Positions 44,431 to 58,749 of a stretch of DNA of 64,000 nucleotides are shown piece after piece (the stretch's first letter is position 1; each line of letters starts with the position of its first letter). The notes below the pieces were generated by a model, which saw only the letters and a list, made by a program, of their open reading frames with translations, had not been told where the DNA came from and ran no database searches. A program made the translations under genes and the position numbers. Source of the stretch: Anoplopoma fimbria (lineage: Eukaryota > Chordata > Actinopteri > Perciformes > Anoplopomatidae). The stretch lies in assembly GCF_027596085.1 (NCBI RefSeq), contig NC_072458.1, positions 599,001 through 663,000 of the forward strand, read 5' to 3'.

Positions 44431-46945
44431 TAGGAGATAGGAAAATCCCTAAAATATTTATTTTCTGCAAGATACCATGAGGTATGGCTGAATGTATGCA
44501 GTTAGATTGTTTCATTACGTTAAGGATAGGATTGCTTAATGGTTGAATATTATAGTGTGCCATGACTGACTTTTCCTGCTTATAATATAGATACACATAC
44601 TTTCTCGATATCAACTTTTTACTGATAGACATTTGTTACTACCCATAATGAATGTTCTTATAAATTATCCCTTAAGCACCTTAAGCAATCCATCATGGAT
44701 CAGGCTGTGATATCACTTTTTTTATAAAGCAACATTGGATTTGGCACCTCAGTTGTGCACACTATCTCTACTACTGAAACATATCCGTGTAAGATATTTC
44801 GGAACAACTAAATGATGACAAACCTGGATTAAATTAACAATTAACAAAGGATCCCATCATTGATGTATGGTCAGTCAGTATGCTATAGAAAACGTTTAGT
44901 GGCCTTAGATTGGAGGACAGAGTAGCTTCAGAGAACATGCCAGGAATTAGGTTTTGAATAACTCTTTGTTTGGGTATCTGACTTATGAATAAGGTTGTTC
45001 GACTTGGTTTTTGTGAGAAAATATTTGCACTTTCTTAACTCTGAGGCTCAAAAGTACAAGGACAAAAAAAAAAAAACCATCTCACCCACACTAAACCTTT
45101 CAACACTGCTTGTTTGAAAGGCTTCACTACTAAATATATTTTTCTAATCATGGCAAATGGTTTCATTACCAGCTCTAAATCATTTCTCACCCTGCACTTC
45201 TTTCAGAATACTATACTTTTCATATGTAAATGTTAGTCGTGTGCAGCTAAGATAATAGATATCAAGTCTTCTCTTGATATATAAAGCGACTAATGTAGCT
45301 CAATTTCCTTTCTCTAATATTTTACTCTTCACATGCAGTAAAATGCAAGCATACTTCTATTTGAGATGGGTTGAAGGCTGAGCAGCTCACTGCTAGAGCC
45401 TGTGATGTGCTCTGTAAATGGGTTTGTATTTGAACAGATGGATGTCTGAATTGCCCGAATGTAGCGACAGCCCATGCAGTGAAGACTTGAGCAATTTGTC
45501 TAACAGTGGATCACAGCATATTTACTGCATTCTAAATGCCCCCGAAATAGTCAAGAGTTCACATGAAGTGATCCTGTCTTTCAAACTTAGTTTGTACTGT
45601 CTTTTGTCTTTCCGCAGCTCTCACAAAAAGCTGAACTTGAAACATCTTTTCATCTTCCTGCATTTGATAAAAATATGGCCAAACTTTATTCAACTCTCAA
45701 ACCCTTAAACATCCAAGTAAGCAATCAACACTTGTTAAACCAGATGTTCCCACACTTTTGTTTGTTACTTCATTGCTTGCTGCTATATTGTTTGTTTCGA
45801 AATGTGATTAGCTTACATTTTTGATTTTCAAGGACAAAGAATGCGCACATCATCATGCATTAGTAACTTGAAGGATTACAAATCTTTGCTGGCTAATAAG
45901 GGGTGTTTTGTAGATATATCTTTAAAGTTATTTTGGCACCATTGTTGCATTTAGTTTTTACGTGAGGCAGCAAGTGTAAAAGACCTATCTTTCCCCCTCT
46001 ATAAAAGCCTTGTGGTTTACTCAGTACAATCAAATTGTACTTATTTGGGTTATCTTAGACTTAGACATATTGGCCCATCTTAGTCTGACAGTTTGACCTA
46101 ACAGGGTTTTTAATACAGTGATGATAATGTTTATTTCTTGCTTTTTTTTATAACTATTGAAAATATTATTTGAAAATGTAGTTTATTTAAATGTCCTCTT
46201 TTCTAATTAAGTGAACTGTTATTAAAAATGCACAAAACAATCTTCAAGGCACCCGTTTAGAAACCACAACCTCATCCACAGAGCTTAGGAACCATAAAGT
46301 AATACAAAATATTTGACTTTTAACCCTGCATTTTCTATAGGTACTGCACAGAAAAGATTCTAGATGACTCAGGCCTGATAAGTTAGACCTGTCATCGACC
46401 CCGTTTTGTAAACACATCCCTCACATCAACAGAAAACTGACAGGGTGGGAAAAGGGCAATAGATGAAAGTGCAGATGCAGCAGCCCGAGTTGACGTACTC
46501 ATTTCTTCTCCCCCGGCCTGTTTGATTACAGAAGTGTCAGGGCTGAGCCTTCTTAATTGTATTCAAGATCGCCGTGTCTCCCTTTGATGATGCGCACAGA
46601 GGGGAAACAGAGGGAGAATCAATCACAGGGCAGCCTTCTCTTACTCTGCTATACAGAAAGCCAAGCACGGACATGGAGAAACGTGCAAACACACACATTT
46701 TTCTCGTTCTGCCTCGCCCATTCACATGTAATCCCTCACACAAAAATCACACAGCTTTTTTTTGTCTCAGGCCTAACATCAAACAGCAAAAAGCTTGAAT
46801 TCATCCCCTGTGAGAACCCACAGTCCTCCTTAACCCTCTCTTTTTCTAGAACACACATTAACTCACACACAACCGCTAAACATGCATTATGTTTCTTTTT
46901 CTCAGTGTGAGCCACAGTGGAAATGAAGCTGTGCAAATGTGATCC

Positions 46946-47063
<118 letters not shown>

Positions 47064-50000
47064 AGTCATATGTCCAATGTGAAGTGTTTAGTTAAGAAAG
47101 AGAGTGTAATGAAGGTGGCCCTGTAGGCAGTAAAGAGGATTCAGTGCAGGGTGGAGGCGCAGATTCAATTAGCTTTGTGGGCGCCATGAAATGCTGATAA
47201 TGCAGGCGGGTAATGTCAACAAGCATCAAATCTTTCTTTATTTTCAGAGAGAGTTTCTTCCTCCCCCAGTCTCTCCTTATTCTCTGCACCCTGCATGCTT
47301 TGTCCTTCACGTATGGTGATAGTTAGGGTCACCGAGGCCTTAAATCGCTGCTAGCGGGACTCGCAGCCAACACCATTTATCAATGTAATTAGCGTTCGGC
47401 ATACGACCCTGCTGCTACGGACATGGCTGCCTGCTTCCTGACAGGCTATCCAACAGTCTCTCATCCTCCTCTTCTCCCTTTCCTTCTCTCCGTCCTACAA
47501 AAGGGGGTGTGTATACCTGTCACAGCCTTCCGCTGCTCCGTTTCGATTGCCTTCCTGCAGTAAAACTTTCATTATTTGTGTGTGTGTGTGGATGAGCTAG
47601 AAAGAGGATTTCGGGGCCCTAATGGGTGTGTATGCAAGACTGTTGAGGCAAAGAAGGAGCGAGCAAGCCGTGGTATTGTGACATTTGTTCATTTGTCATG
47701 TCACTTGAGTGGTGCAGTAATTACTGCCACTGGAGGCTCGCTCCTGTGTTCGGGGCTCAGCCGGAGAGCAAAGAGCGCTGTCAAACGAGAAAACACAGTG
47801 GGAGAGTTCAGGAAAATGCAAAGTCCCCTGAGGGAGCGCTCTGCTCCATCCTCTTATTGTTATCACTCCCAGCTCTTTGAAAAGCTTGATATGTTGCCAT
47901 AATTACAGTTATTTTTTTGTATAAATTCAGGTGAAATAGGATCTGCTTTTCTCTTATTTGAAAAGCAATAGACATACCAATTTTCAGACGCCCATTCAAA
48001 ATCCGAATTGACACGGACACACACAGTAACACAGCATAAAATAGCACAAAGATGCAAATCAAGAAAGACAAAAAGGAAACATAAAGCTACAGCGGATTAG
48101 AGCACAGAGGCACGAGGAACAGAGTATGAATTCTTCCCATGGTCTCCATCCACAAAGCCTCTTTCATATGGTTGCGTAATGACACAATGCTTGTTCTCCC
48201 ATTCATCCATTTCCTCCCACATCCTCATCCATTACATATCCCTTATTCCAAGTAGGTGCTTGTTAATTGCAATTGGTCTTGGCTGGAGAAGTCAAGAGTG
48301 TTCCAGCTCTCTACAGTGAATGAATGTGGCTTGTTGACTCCAAGTCGCGCTGGAGCGTGCGTTCAGAATACCAGAATGCCAAGTCCATTAATGTGAGAAG
48401 GGTTCATTTGTCACGGTTTTCCATTGGTGCTGCTGTAATGACCAGGTATGGTGGGTGATGAATGGCCTGACCTTTCACTCCCCCTTATAATCAAGTGCTC
48501 CTACTAGATTCCCGTGTCTAATTTGTGGATGTCTTGGATGCTGACACAGTCCGGTATGAAGCTCAAGAGTTGAGAAACTGATACGGATGTGAAGATCTTT
48601 CTTTAAAATATGAATATGTTGTTAATTGGAATATTGATGTCTCTGTGGAGTTTATTATGTCTTCATGCAGTCCATCAAGGATTTCTTGAAGGCAGTTTGA
48701 TTTTGGGCATACCTGACATATTCACAGCCATATTCACAGACAGACAATAACAAGCAAAATAGCTGTTTTGGACTGTTTTCAGCTGATAGTGCAGTTGCAT
48801 TTTAAAAGTAATGAAAGTCATTTTAAAAAAAAGAACTCAAAAAAGAACTCCTCTTTCTAAAGGCCTTTCTCTTGTAAAAGGGAAACGGTACTGAAATTAC
48901 AAACAATAAAGCATGCCTTACTGCATAATGTTCTGAATACTTCTTCCACCACTGACTATAAAGGCTTTTATAATGAAACATGTACAGAGAGTTTTTCACA
49001 ATTTATCTTTTGACACAGTATTTATTTTTTCTTTTGGACAAACTGCTAAAAAATACATTTGCAAAATGCCGTCATGCTGTGTCTATAAGCTCGGAAAAGA
49101 TGACTTGGTTTAAAACAAGTTGTGTTTTTGCCTTTTAGCTTAAATGCAAGTGTGTTCAAGAGATCGGATTTTACCACCAGGAGTCAACAACAAGGAAGAG
49201 GACATTTTAAAAGGAAAAAACGCAATTTGTCAAATCTAATGTGCATGCTGTGACCTCCACACAAATCATGCGTCACCTCCCCATCGCTCCATCACCAACC
49301 CGTGTCATGAATGGATTTGACGGCTGAGGTTGACTTACTGTGGTGTTTAGGGCAATCAATGCACATCATGGAGTAAGTTATGCTGTCATTATAGGGGGGG
49401 AAGAGAGTGGTCGTACAGAATGGGCTAAAATAAATGATAATAACTGGGAGATAAATAAGTCAGAAAAATCCTGTAAAAGAGCACACACAGTGTTAAGGCT
49501 GACATACAGGTGCTATGCAGAGTTACCAGGCTACTGTTCTCCCCTGCAGAAACAAGGCTTTGTCTTGTTCCTGTCTGAATTCCAGATGATTGAGCCGAGA
49601 GCGAAACACACAGGAGGATTATAGCTCCTCTTCGATCGTGAGTGGGCAGAAAACCCAGGAATCAGCGTGTATACAGGCTGACTGGCGAGTTCACCATCAT
49701 CCTGGGAATAAAAGTACCTGGCAACAGCACAAAAAAGGAATGATAACAAATAAATACATGAGAACAGCGTGTCTGTCCATGTCATAAGGCTCTGCTGGAG
49801 ACAGTGGAAATCAAGAGGACGTAATAGAGTAGCTCCTTCTCTTTGCATTTAAATGTATGTAATCTCTCAAATGCTGACACTGTGCTGAGCTTCATGTCTG
49901 TCCGACCCGTTCTTTTTAGTGTATTTGTCTTGTATTTGTTTAACCTTGAATATGTAAACACAGCATGTAAGCTACAGAGACATACTCACAGCAGTAGGGG

Positions 50001-50655
50001 GTGAGTAAAGTTGCAGGAAAAAGAGCTGACAAGCTAGGGTATGATAGGGAGAGAAGGGGGAGGAGAACTAAAAACTGAAGAGACAAAAATAGGACAATTG
50101 AGGATGTACACAAATTTGAGATTCTTTTCCCATCATAGAGACAAAAAGAGCTGACTGAAACCTATTTTTCAGCCGTTCCCTGCACTGAGAGTAAAAACCA
50201 TTTGCATTTCATTTCAATAATATCTTGAAAGCTTTTCCCATACTCAGTTATGCCCAGGCATTCATAAATAATTAAATCATTATACTAATGACTTCAAATA
50301 CTTCAAATAGCATTCATTTTTTTTGTACTCGCTTTAAGAATAATTGGAATGGAGCACAAATGTTTCTTGTATGATTTTTTTTTTTTTTTCATTAAAGTCA
50401 GCATACGGGGCAGCTGAAGGGAACTTGAAGACGAGTGTTGCTGAATCTCCACCAACTTGAAAACAGACCTGTAAAAACTACAAAAGATGCTCATTATTAT
50501 TGGCAGAGAGAAACAATATGACTTTGCAACGTGATTTTCAAATTTCATTTATTCTAGCTCTGCAAAGTGCTGTGATGTGAATATCTAACTAGCATGGATC
50601 CAATTTCAGACATAGAACCTCTCCTTCCCACATCAACCCTCTCCCAACCTTGTCA

Positions 50656-50657
<2 letters not shown>

Positions 50658-50732
<75 letters not shown>
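50658..50732. repeat. (CA)n microsatellite
   Basis: Pure CA tract of about 37 units. Confidence 0.98.
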
Positions 50733-50734
<2 letters not shown>

Positions 50735-51090
50735 TATACACACCTTGTTGCAGATATTAGCTGCAGCAGACTAGGTGACCTGCTGATTTGCACCCTGGTG
50801 CCAGCAGCGAGCAGGAAATGGAGGGAGCAGAAACGCGTATATACCAATATTTAGGTAAATGTTTCTATAAAGCGATTACCAGCACTTTGGCCTGATTACT
50901 CATATAATCTCTAACAGTAATGACAGAAGATCTGCTAAGGTCAGTAAGTGATAATGGTGACTAGGAAAGCGTGAGGGAGAGAGATACTAGATGGCTTCCT
51001 GCGGCAAATATATTGGCATAAAGCTGGAAGGGAAATTACATTCATACTATATTCTGTATAGAGGATTTTTTATTAATAATCCTTATGTCA

Positions 51091-51437
51091 TTGCCATAGA
51101 CTGTACATAAGAAGTGGATGTAGTCACTGTTATTGTCACTCATTGATTTGTGGCTTTTAGCCGCCGCCATCTTGGTTTTTAGCAACCAGAAGTGACACAA
51201 GAGGTTGGAGCTATAAGTACAACTAAATACTAAAAGAGACAAAAACACAGACAACTCCCAGACTGGACGACACAATGTCAGCAACCGGTCAATCACGAGG
51301 CAGCAGCTCCCTTAAGCACACCCTGCTATGTCATGTTTGCGAGTCCAAGTGTGAAGTGGGCTCATTTTCTCATAGACTTCTATACAATCTGAATTATTTT
51401 TTGCAACCAGAGGAATCGCACCGTGCTGGCTATTAAA
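51091..51437 (+). mobile_element. teleost interspersed repeat (CCATAGACTGTA type)
   Basis: Starts CCATAGACTGTACATAAGAA, then GTCACTCATTGATTTGTGG, CGCCGCCATCTTGGTTTTTA and CAACCAGAAGTGACACAAGA. It ends CATAGACTTCTATACAATCT and CAACCAGAGGAATCGCACCG, then TGCTGGCTATTA. I recall this order from a widespread teleost repeat. No coding capacity. Confidence 0.78.
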
Positions 51438-51442
51438 ATGAG

Positions 51443-51522
51443 TTTTTAGCATGTTAGCATGCTCACATTAGCATTTAGCTTAAAGTACCACTGTGCCCAT
51501 GTACAGCCTGGCAAAGCTGCTG
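51443..51522 (-). mobile_element. fragment of teleost GCTAACATGCTAA-type repeat
   Basis: TTAGCATGTTAGCATGCTCA, then CATTTAGCTTAAAGTACCAC and TGTACAGCCTGGCAAAGCTG. This is the 5' part, in reverse orientation, of the family seen more fully at 58,750-59,222. It begins directly after the repeat ending at 51,437. Confidence 0.68.
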
Positions 51523-52427
51523 GAATTAATTTAGAGGCCAAGTCTTGTTGGAACATCTAATGGGAATAAAATCTTTTTTTTTTCTTCTCTTGTAATGTCA
51601 CCTTCCCATCCTCCTTTCACACTTCTCTTTCTTCTGCCAAGGCAGGCAGAGGTTTGATACAGAACTGACTTCCTTCAGGGCACTAACCACTCATACTGAC
51701 CTTTGCTACCAATGCTCGATAGATTACTGTGCCAAGCTCTTTCCACCCCTCACAGAGACACCCCTCAAGGGGAAGAGAGGGGCAAGCTCTTTGGCACTAT
51801 CAGCCTGGCCAGTGCTGGCACAGAGCTAGAGGGGCGGGTTGGAGGCCTGGACGGACTTGAGTCCACCATTTTGCCCATCTGCTGTTTCATAGCCCATCAT
51901 GGCGGGCCATAAATGTGTTTCCTCTGTGGTTTGCATTCACCTGCTCGCAGTTTACAAATTCTGCAATGCAGATAATGGGATGGGGAACTAGACCGTATGA
52001 ACTGAGAAAACACACAAACCAATGGCAGTTTTGTCAATATGAGAACAACAGTGTCCTTAATTAAACACTAGATATTGATTGGTCAGTTTCATTGATTAGT
52101 CAGTTACCTCATGACTGAAGCTATAATATATATATACACAAAATTCACTTAATTCTTAAGTAGTAGTTCTTAGTAAGGTACACATGTTGTTTGGCCAAGT
52201 GTCATATCATTGTATAAAGGGTTATGTGGTTGTGTAATGTAACATGTAGAGAGAGCAGGTATTATTCAGAACGTCATTAAAAGGTGGGTACGTAAAAGTG
52301 CAGGAACTGAACCAGGCAACCGTTCCGCAAGAAAAATAGTTCCAGCCCATGACTCCACAAGAAATATTTTCTTCTAAATCATGTCTGTTTGTGTAACAAT
52401 TAAACAACCGTACAGTGGGTGCAGTGT
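51523..52427. other. intergenic, no gene seen
   Basis: About 0.9 kb. The block 51,700-51,910 is more GC-rich (AGAGGGGCAAGCTCTTTGGC) and without recognised repeats. No exon can be supported. Confidence 0.6.
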
Positions 52428-52718
52428 GCAGGATATGGCAGTATCTAGTGGTGATACTGCAACCATCTGAAACATTTCCCAAGTGTCAAGCATGTAGGTG
52501 AACTGCAATGATGGACGTGAACACGCAAAAGGCCATTTCTGAGCAAGTGTTTGGTTTGTCCGTTCTGGGCTACCGTAGAACATTTTGGCTGGATTTGTGA
52601 AGAAGAAAACAACAATTCTTATTTTCAGATGATGATACACTAAAGGAAACATGTTTATTAACATTATGTTCAATTTCCACCAATAGATCTCCCTAAATGC
52701 TACACACTGTTCCTTTAA
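52428..52718 (+). mobile_element. teleost interspersed repeat (GGTTTGTCCGTTCTGGGCTA type)
   Basis: Reads CAGGATATGGCAGTATCTAG, then AAGCATGTAGGTGAACT, GTGTTTGGTTTGTCCGTTCT, GGGCTACCGTAGAACAT and CAACAATTCTTATTTTCAG. It ends CCAATAGATCTCCCTAAATG and CTACACACTGTTCCTTTAA. I recall this whole order from a frequent teleost repeat. No coding capacity. Confidence 0.78.
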
Positions 52719-54546
52719 AAGACATACATTGGAGTGTTAATGATCTTTTAATCTAACTATTTGTAAGAAAAGGAGATATCCATACTGTATGATGTTGAAC
52801 TACTTCCTTAATGTGACCCTCATTACTCTCACATAATGGCCATGTGACCTTGCGCTGGCCGACACAACCTTAATGGTTTTTCTACCTATAGATATCCTCT
52901 GACCTGAATGACTAAGAATCCTCAGACAGTCTATATCTATTTTACCACAACCCAAAAGTAATTTACATGATAATTAATACATGTGGTCTGCATTAACATC
53001 CAACCAATTAAAACAATGCTAAACCATGCATGAAATCTATATCTGCTCCCTTGTGTATTTGAACACTTACGTCATGTCTCCGTGGTAATGGCCTTTGGAC
53101 CACAAACAGTGTGTCTCAGCTCTCTACGAGATCTGTCGCAGCACTTGACAAAATAATGGACTGGGCAGAGGGAAAATAAAACAAAGTAGAATTTGCATTA
53201 CAAGAGTTATGCATTAAATATTCATATGTAGAAGTTTTATGGACCCAGAGCATAGCTGCTGGAGAGGAATTTGTTGAAGGGTGAGACGAGGGGAAGGGAA
53301 CAGCATTCACATGCGCTAGCTTCCCTCCCATGTAATGCATTTTCATAAAAATCTATTATGGTGTCTTATTATCTTCCAAAGGTACATTTGATGCATAAAT
53401 GAGCATTTAAAACATGAAGTGCCAGGGTTCAATTGCCCTTGTCCCATTGGTAATGGTGGGGAATTACTCTACAATACTGTATAAGCTCGGCTGGCCCCAT
53501 ACACACACACTGAGATACATTTGCATGCTGGTCACTGAAGTAAAAGGCGACGTAGGAATAAAACGCGTCATGTTTGAGAACGTTTAAATGTAACAATGAC
53601 TCAATGGGCTTTCAAATAGCTGTTAACCTGCTGGCATACCATAAAACGCTTTTGCAGAGAATGTCTCTGGTGCCTTTTAAATGCAGCCGCTGGGAACATC
53701 ACAGCACACCATTAAACTGTGAGATACTTGCTGAATCATTAGACCATCTATTACTTTAATCAATGTATTGTAATACCATCATTATAAGGATTGGTGTCTG
53801 CAGTTCAGATTACAATCAATTTGATAACAAAAGCCTGCACACTTTTTAAATTTCACATCCCCTGACTTATAGTGTAGAACACCATCTCCAGTACAGACTA
53901 TGTGAGGAACCTATGAAATAGAATGGAGTGAATAAGTGAGTTCTAGTTTGCAAACCAATAAATGTACGTATAAAAATGGTTTCAAGCTATAAAAGGAATA
54001 TTGAGGATAACAAGGATGAAACCTAAAGGCAGATCTCCTAAAATATGTATGGTAGAGACACAACACCTGACAAAAATAGTGTTAAACATGTCCAAAAAAC
54101 AGAGGCCTGAAATTCTAAATTTGAGCAGCAATACAGTTTTTATATTCAATTTCACAGTTATGATTTTGCTTTAAACAGAAAATATGCCTTATTGTAAGTA
54201 TATTGCTCCACCCTTTATTTATCACTACCAGCAGTACGATATGCTCATATTTAGGGAGTGAATTTCTCTTATAACTGGAAATAAAAATAATACAACTCAA
54301 CTAAACAGAGCATATGCTAACATAAAATGAGCACCAACAATTTGACTATGAAATGAACAAGTAGAGTACACTGTGTACTGTCTATTTCACTGTATAATTC
54401 TCACTCATGGGAATTTACGTTAGATTTTTTTTCTTTTAACTGTAAAACCCCTTTAAAGCAGCTAATGTTTCCCTCTATAATAATTATCTGTGCTTCACAG
54501 GCCTCAGTAATTTTTTTTGCACCTGTGTGACTGTGTGTATAGTGTG

Positions 54547-54581
<35 letters not shown>

Positions 54582-57500
54582 GTGTTATGCCTCATCCTTC
54601 AGTAGCAGGTGTGTTTTAACAGGCTAATCAAACTGTGTCCACCTGTTTTTAATTCGAGTGAGACGTTTCTGAAAGACCTGCGGGCAGCTGGTAAAGGCCG
54701 AGGATTACACTCAGCAACTGTAGAACACATGGCCACGCCATGGCGGACGCACGCCACCTCATGCACACAGATTTGCAGATCTGATAATTGTGCCCCATTA
54801 CGCTGCAATCCAGCCGATTCAGGGGATCTGCAATGAGCTGAGATGTTGCTTTGCTAATGCTTATTACATTGTTGTTTTTTAAATCGAAAATATGAATTGA
54901 ATTAGGTGGGCTGATTGGAAAAGTAACATCTTATCACAATTCATCATTATCACTAAATAAAAAGTTTGCAGTTTAATTGAAATACCTTTTGTGAATTGTT
55001 GTTGATACTGCAGTGTTCATCATTACCGTTCCATTCAGAATGTGCTGTCAGATGTACTAAAGTTCAGGTCAACATAATTGTGTTGGCTGTGGTGCATTTC
55101 AATTTTTTCTATGTGTATTTTTTAAAATGAAGCAGCTGACATTGAAGAACACCCTTATTGTATTTTCTATTGTTTTTTTACACTTCAAATGCTCATTTAA
55201 AAAGTTTGCTCAATGTAAGTGTGAATGTGTGTATGTACATAATTTAGATTCTTTGCATGTGTCTATGTGCGTATGGGAGAAAACCGCAGACCTGCCCAAC
55301 ACTTAATTCTGTGCCTCTGCTGTGCCAGGCCATCTCTTCCTCTTGTCTGCAGTATTGATTCATTCATTTCTTTTGCATTTGTTCCTCCATTCTTCCTGCC
55401 CTCCTCCTTGCCCAACCCATTCTTATTATTTTAATGATGACAGACTTATGCATTGACTGGGCGCATGTAGAGTAATTATGGGGAAATGAACCTGCGGGAT
55501 GCACGGGCCATTGACCAGCATATTGACTTTGACTGCCACCACAAGCAATTAAACTTAAGCTTCTCGGCGTCTATAGAAGCCCCCACCTTTCTATATTACC
55601 CCCCCCCCCCCAACACACACAAATACACTGAAACTGGATGCAAGGTCGCCAGAGAACGGTTAATCAGCATGTTTTTTCTATGGCTCCAGAATTGTGCTTT
55701 CTACGTGTCAAAACAAAACATCCATTGCATGTTATACTGTGCTTCTTCTCCCCCTCCTTTTTTCTCTCAACACCTCAAGTGAACGCACAATCCTTTACCA
55801 TGCATGAGACAGAGCCGGAGCTGACATGATCTTGGCCCTCCCCCAGGGACGGCTCCTTAGTCCAAGAGCTCTTCAAATGTTTTGACATGCCTTTATCAAA
55901 GACTTCTGCCCTATGGCCGTCAGCAAGGCACCGACAACAGGGATATAATCCATCTGTCGAGCCATCTCTGAGTCACAGAGTGCTCGTCCAGTGGGGATGG
56001 GTGTGGAGGGATGTGAGTCTGCACCTATATGGTGGTTCTCTTGAATCAGTTTTATGAGGAGTATTAGTGAGAAGGCAGTCGACCCGAAGCTGGAGAGATT
56101 GAAGGTTGGAAAAAAAGAGGGGAAAAAAGGAAATATAAAAAACTAGTGAAAGTAGAAAGGCTCGGTAGAACCATAGAGGGTGCTTTAACTGATTATCATA
56201 GATGGAAACATGTTTAATCATTTTAATTCAAGTCATATTTTGCTTAATGGTAAATCTACAACAATCCTGTCACATTTGTTTAAACCCAGCAATAACTTAA
56301 TTGTTGACCACTTGGGCCCAACAAACAATCTATAAACCCAACATTAATATTATTATCAATAGTTGATTTTGTGAACGTTAACAAGCAGTTGCCTATTTAC
56401 ACATTCAGCAGATACAGAGCAATATTTGTATTTATTTAGAGTTGTCTTTGTGTCTCAATTTCAGCATTCACTCTCATTTAGCTCTGTTATGCTCTCCACT
56501 CATTTCTGAGGAAAATCCCTGTCTTTAGATGCAAAATATTCAATGCTTTGCAGTTGACGTATAATCGTTTTTTCAGAGCAGCCGTTCGCTGTTGTGTCTG
56601 AGTATTAGTTATTCTTTTCCCCTATTCCCCTGTAGTGAAGTGCAAATTTATGGAATTTTACAATACATATCTTTAAAGGATGTTTTCTCAAAATAAAAAA
56701 AACTTATCTTACTCTGAGCCAGAAATCTCTACTTCAGTAGTACTTTCATACCCCAAACTTTCAAGTTTCATCCCTATCTATATTCTGTGGGGGTTTCTTC
56801 AGAGGGGATTGTTCATATATCATTCATAGCTTGATTTATAGAACATTTTATTCCTAAAAGAAAGGCAAAAAAGTTTTTTTTATTTGGCTGTTGACAGTAT
56901 TTCTGTTTTAAGGAACTTTGACTCTCATTGAACTCATATAAACCTGGCTTAATCCAATGTTAACATTTCTTTTGGCAAATATTGTGCAAATTAGCACATA
57001 TTTAATATGATAATGCATTGTGTGCATACTCACACATGACATTTAAGAAAAACAAACACAAAAAATGATTGTCTTAATGTAACTAACCAACTGGGGAAGT
57101 TTGTTATCTGTTAGTTAGAAAGTTTACCCTATGCACCTGTAGTTCTCCCATTGACTGATTATCTATGTGGGATATTTTGCAACTTTCGTATTCTCCTTTG
57201 CTATATGGGCCTTTTTATGGAAGACGTTTTGATATGTCTGTGTAGGAAAAAAGTGTACCTTACAGGTGTTAATAATAAACTAAATTAATGACTTTATTAA
57301 ATTCAATTCCATTAAGCTGCTTCAGTTTCAGGGTCCTTGTATTGTGCATGCTTGCTCACTCACACTGTCATGGCTCACATGGAAACTTTAATAGAACACA
57401 GCCATTGTTAAAGATATTAGTCACACCTGATGTGAAAAGCATATTGTCTAAGCTGCTTTGTTGTATTAGCTTTCTTGTTAGCTGTTAATGCATCTGACTG

Positions 57501-58749
57501 GGGGATAAATAGTGTGGTGCATTTGAAGAAGCAACAGTAAATGTGAAATCTAACGGAGCGGCGGTGTTTACAGTAGCTGCTGAAAAGAACATTTTAGGAA
57601 GTAAAGTGTGTATGCTAATGGTATTAGTACATGCTTGTAGAGCTGCTTGAAAAGATCTCTTCTAAATTAGCATGTGAATGTCAACATGGATACATTCACA
57701 ATCCATTTAATTGAATCTGTTTTTACCACTTTTCCTAATTGGCACTCAAGAAGATGCATGTGTGCCTCCACTTCTTTCACTGAATGACAGTGACATAGCC
57801 TCCGTCTGTGTGGACACTCACGATGTCCATTCATGTCCTCTGTAACGGAATGGGAAATTCTCCCTGCTGGGTATGCATGAAAGATGTAAAAAGCAGGAAA
57901 ATGGGGCCTGCAGAAAAAAATCTTTGCTTACATTCATCAGATGTGACAGATGACAGGGAGCTTTACAAAGCTAACAGCTCAAACATCAAAGCTCCTGTTC
58001 TGTTTTCTCATTTCATCCATCAAATTGGACATTGGGACATGATGTTTTTTCTAATATCTACACATTATGTGTTGTTTCAACGTTTGGGTTTGGGTTCTGT
58101 GGGCTTAAGTGAGCACATTTCTTGTACGTGGTTGCACATGTTCCTGTGAAAATAACAGAGTCTCACTGGGACTATATTTGAGTGCGGAATTGCATATTTT
58201 CAGGAGTTGGCCCTCTAGCCATTTCTTCCCCTCTCCCCATGTGTAAGTGATTCAGAGCAGTGGATTAGTGTTGACTGTCAAACAAACAGGCCTACTGCTA
58301 GACTGGCGCTGTGGATGTAACAGACCCTTCTTAGTATCCTGGGGACTCAGAGCACATATTGACTGAACAACTGTAGGCCAAGGTTTTAACTGGCTGCCGA
58401 CACTGTGTCTGAGAGGAGAGGATTTTAGGCTGTCACGGCACCCACAGGTCAGCTGTCATGTCAGGCCTGCCACTCAACACAAGAATGTGAACAACATCGA
58501 AATGATATTAAAGAGATTTAGACGTACTTGAGCTGGTTCTCAATCCTTTAGATAATGAGAGATTTAGCAGTAATTCAAAAGCAACTGAACTTAAAAGATG
58601 AATTAGTAAAAGATAAATCCCAGTATTATTTCACTTTCATTTATTTGGTACTGTAGTTTACTCTGATTTTACTCAGATTTGCAAAATGATTATTACTCAA
58701 ACAAGAACAGTGTCAATCCAGGCAAGGAGCACAAGTATCCTTCAAATTG
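52719..58749. other. intergenic, no gene seen
   Basis: 6 kb of AT-rich sequence with an interrupted TG tract (54,542-54,585). Blocks at about 53,170-53,350, 54,630-54,860 and 55,470-55,580 are candidate conserved noncoding elements. No exon or RNA gene recognised. Confidence 0.6.
54542..54585. repeat. (TG)n microsatellite, interrupted
   Basis: TG repeat with one TTTG interruption. Confidence 0.95.

Noticed and set aside
44225..44632. 135-codon minus-strand frame
   Set aside because: Most of it overlaps the reverse strand of a common teleost interspersed repeat.
57808..58149. 113-codon plus-strand frame
   Set aside because: No recognisable family, no splice or promoter context, and composition like its noncoding surroundings.
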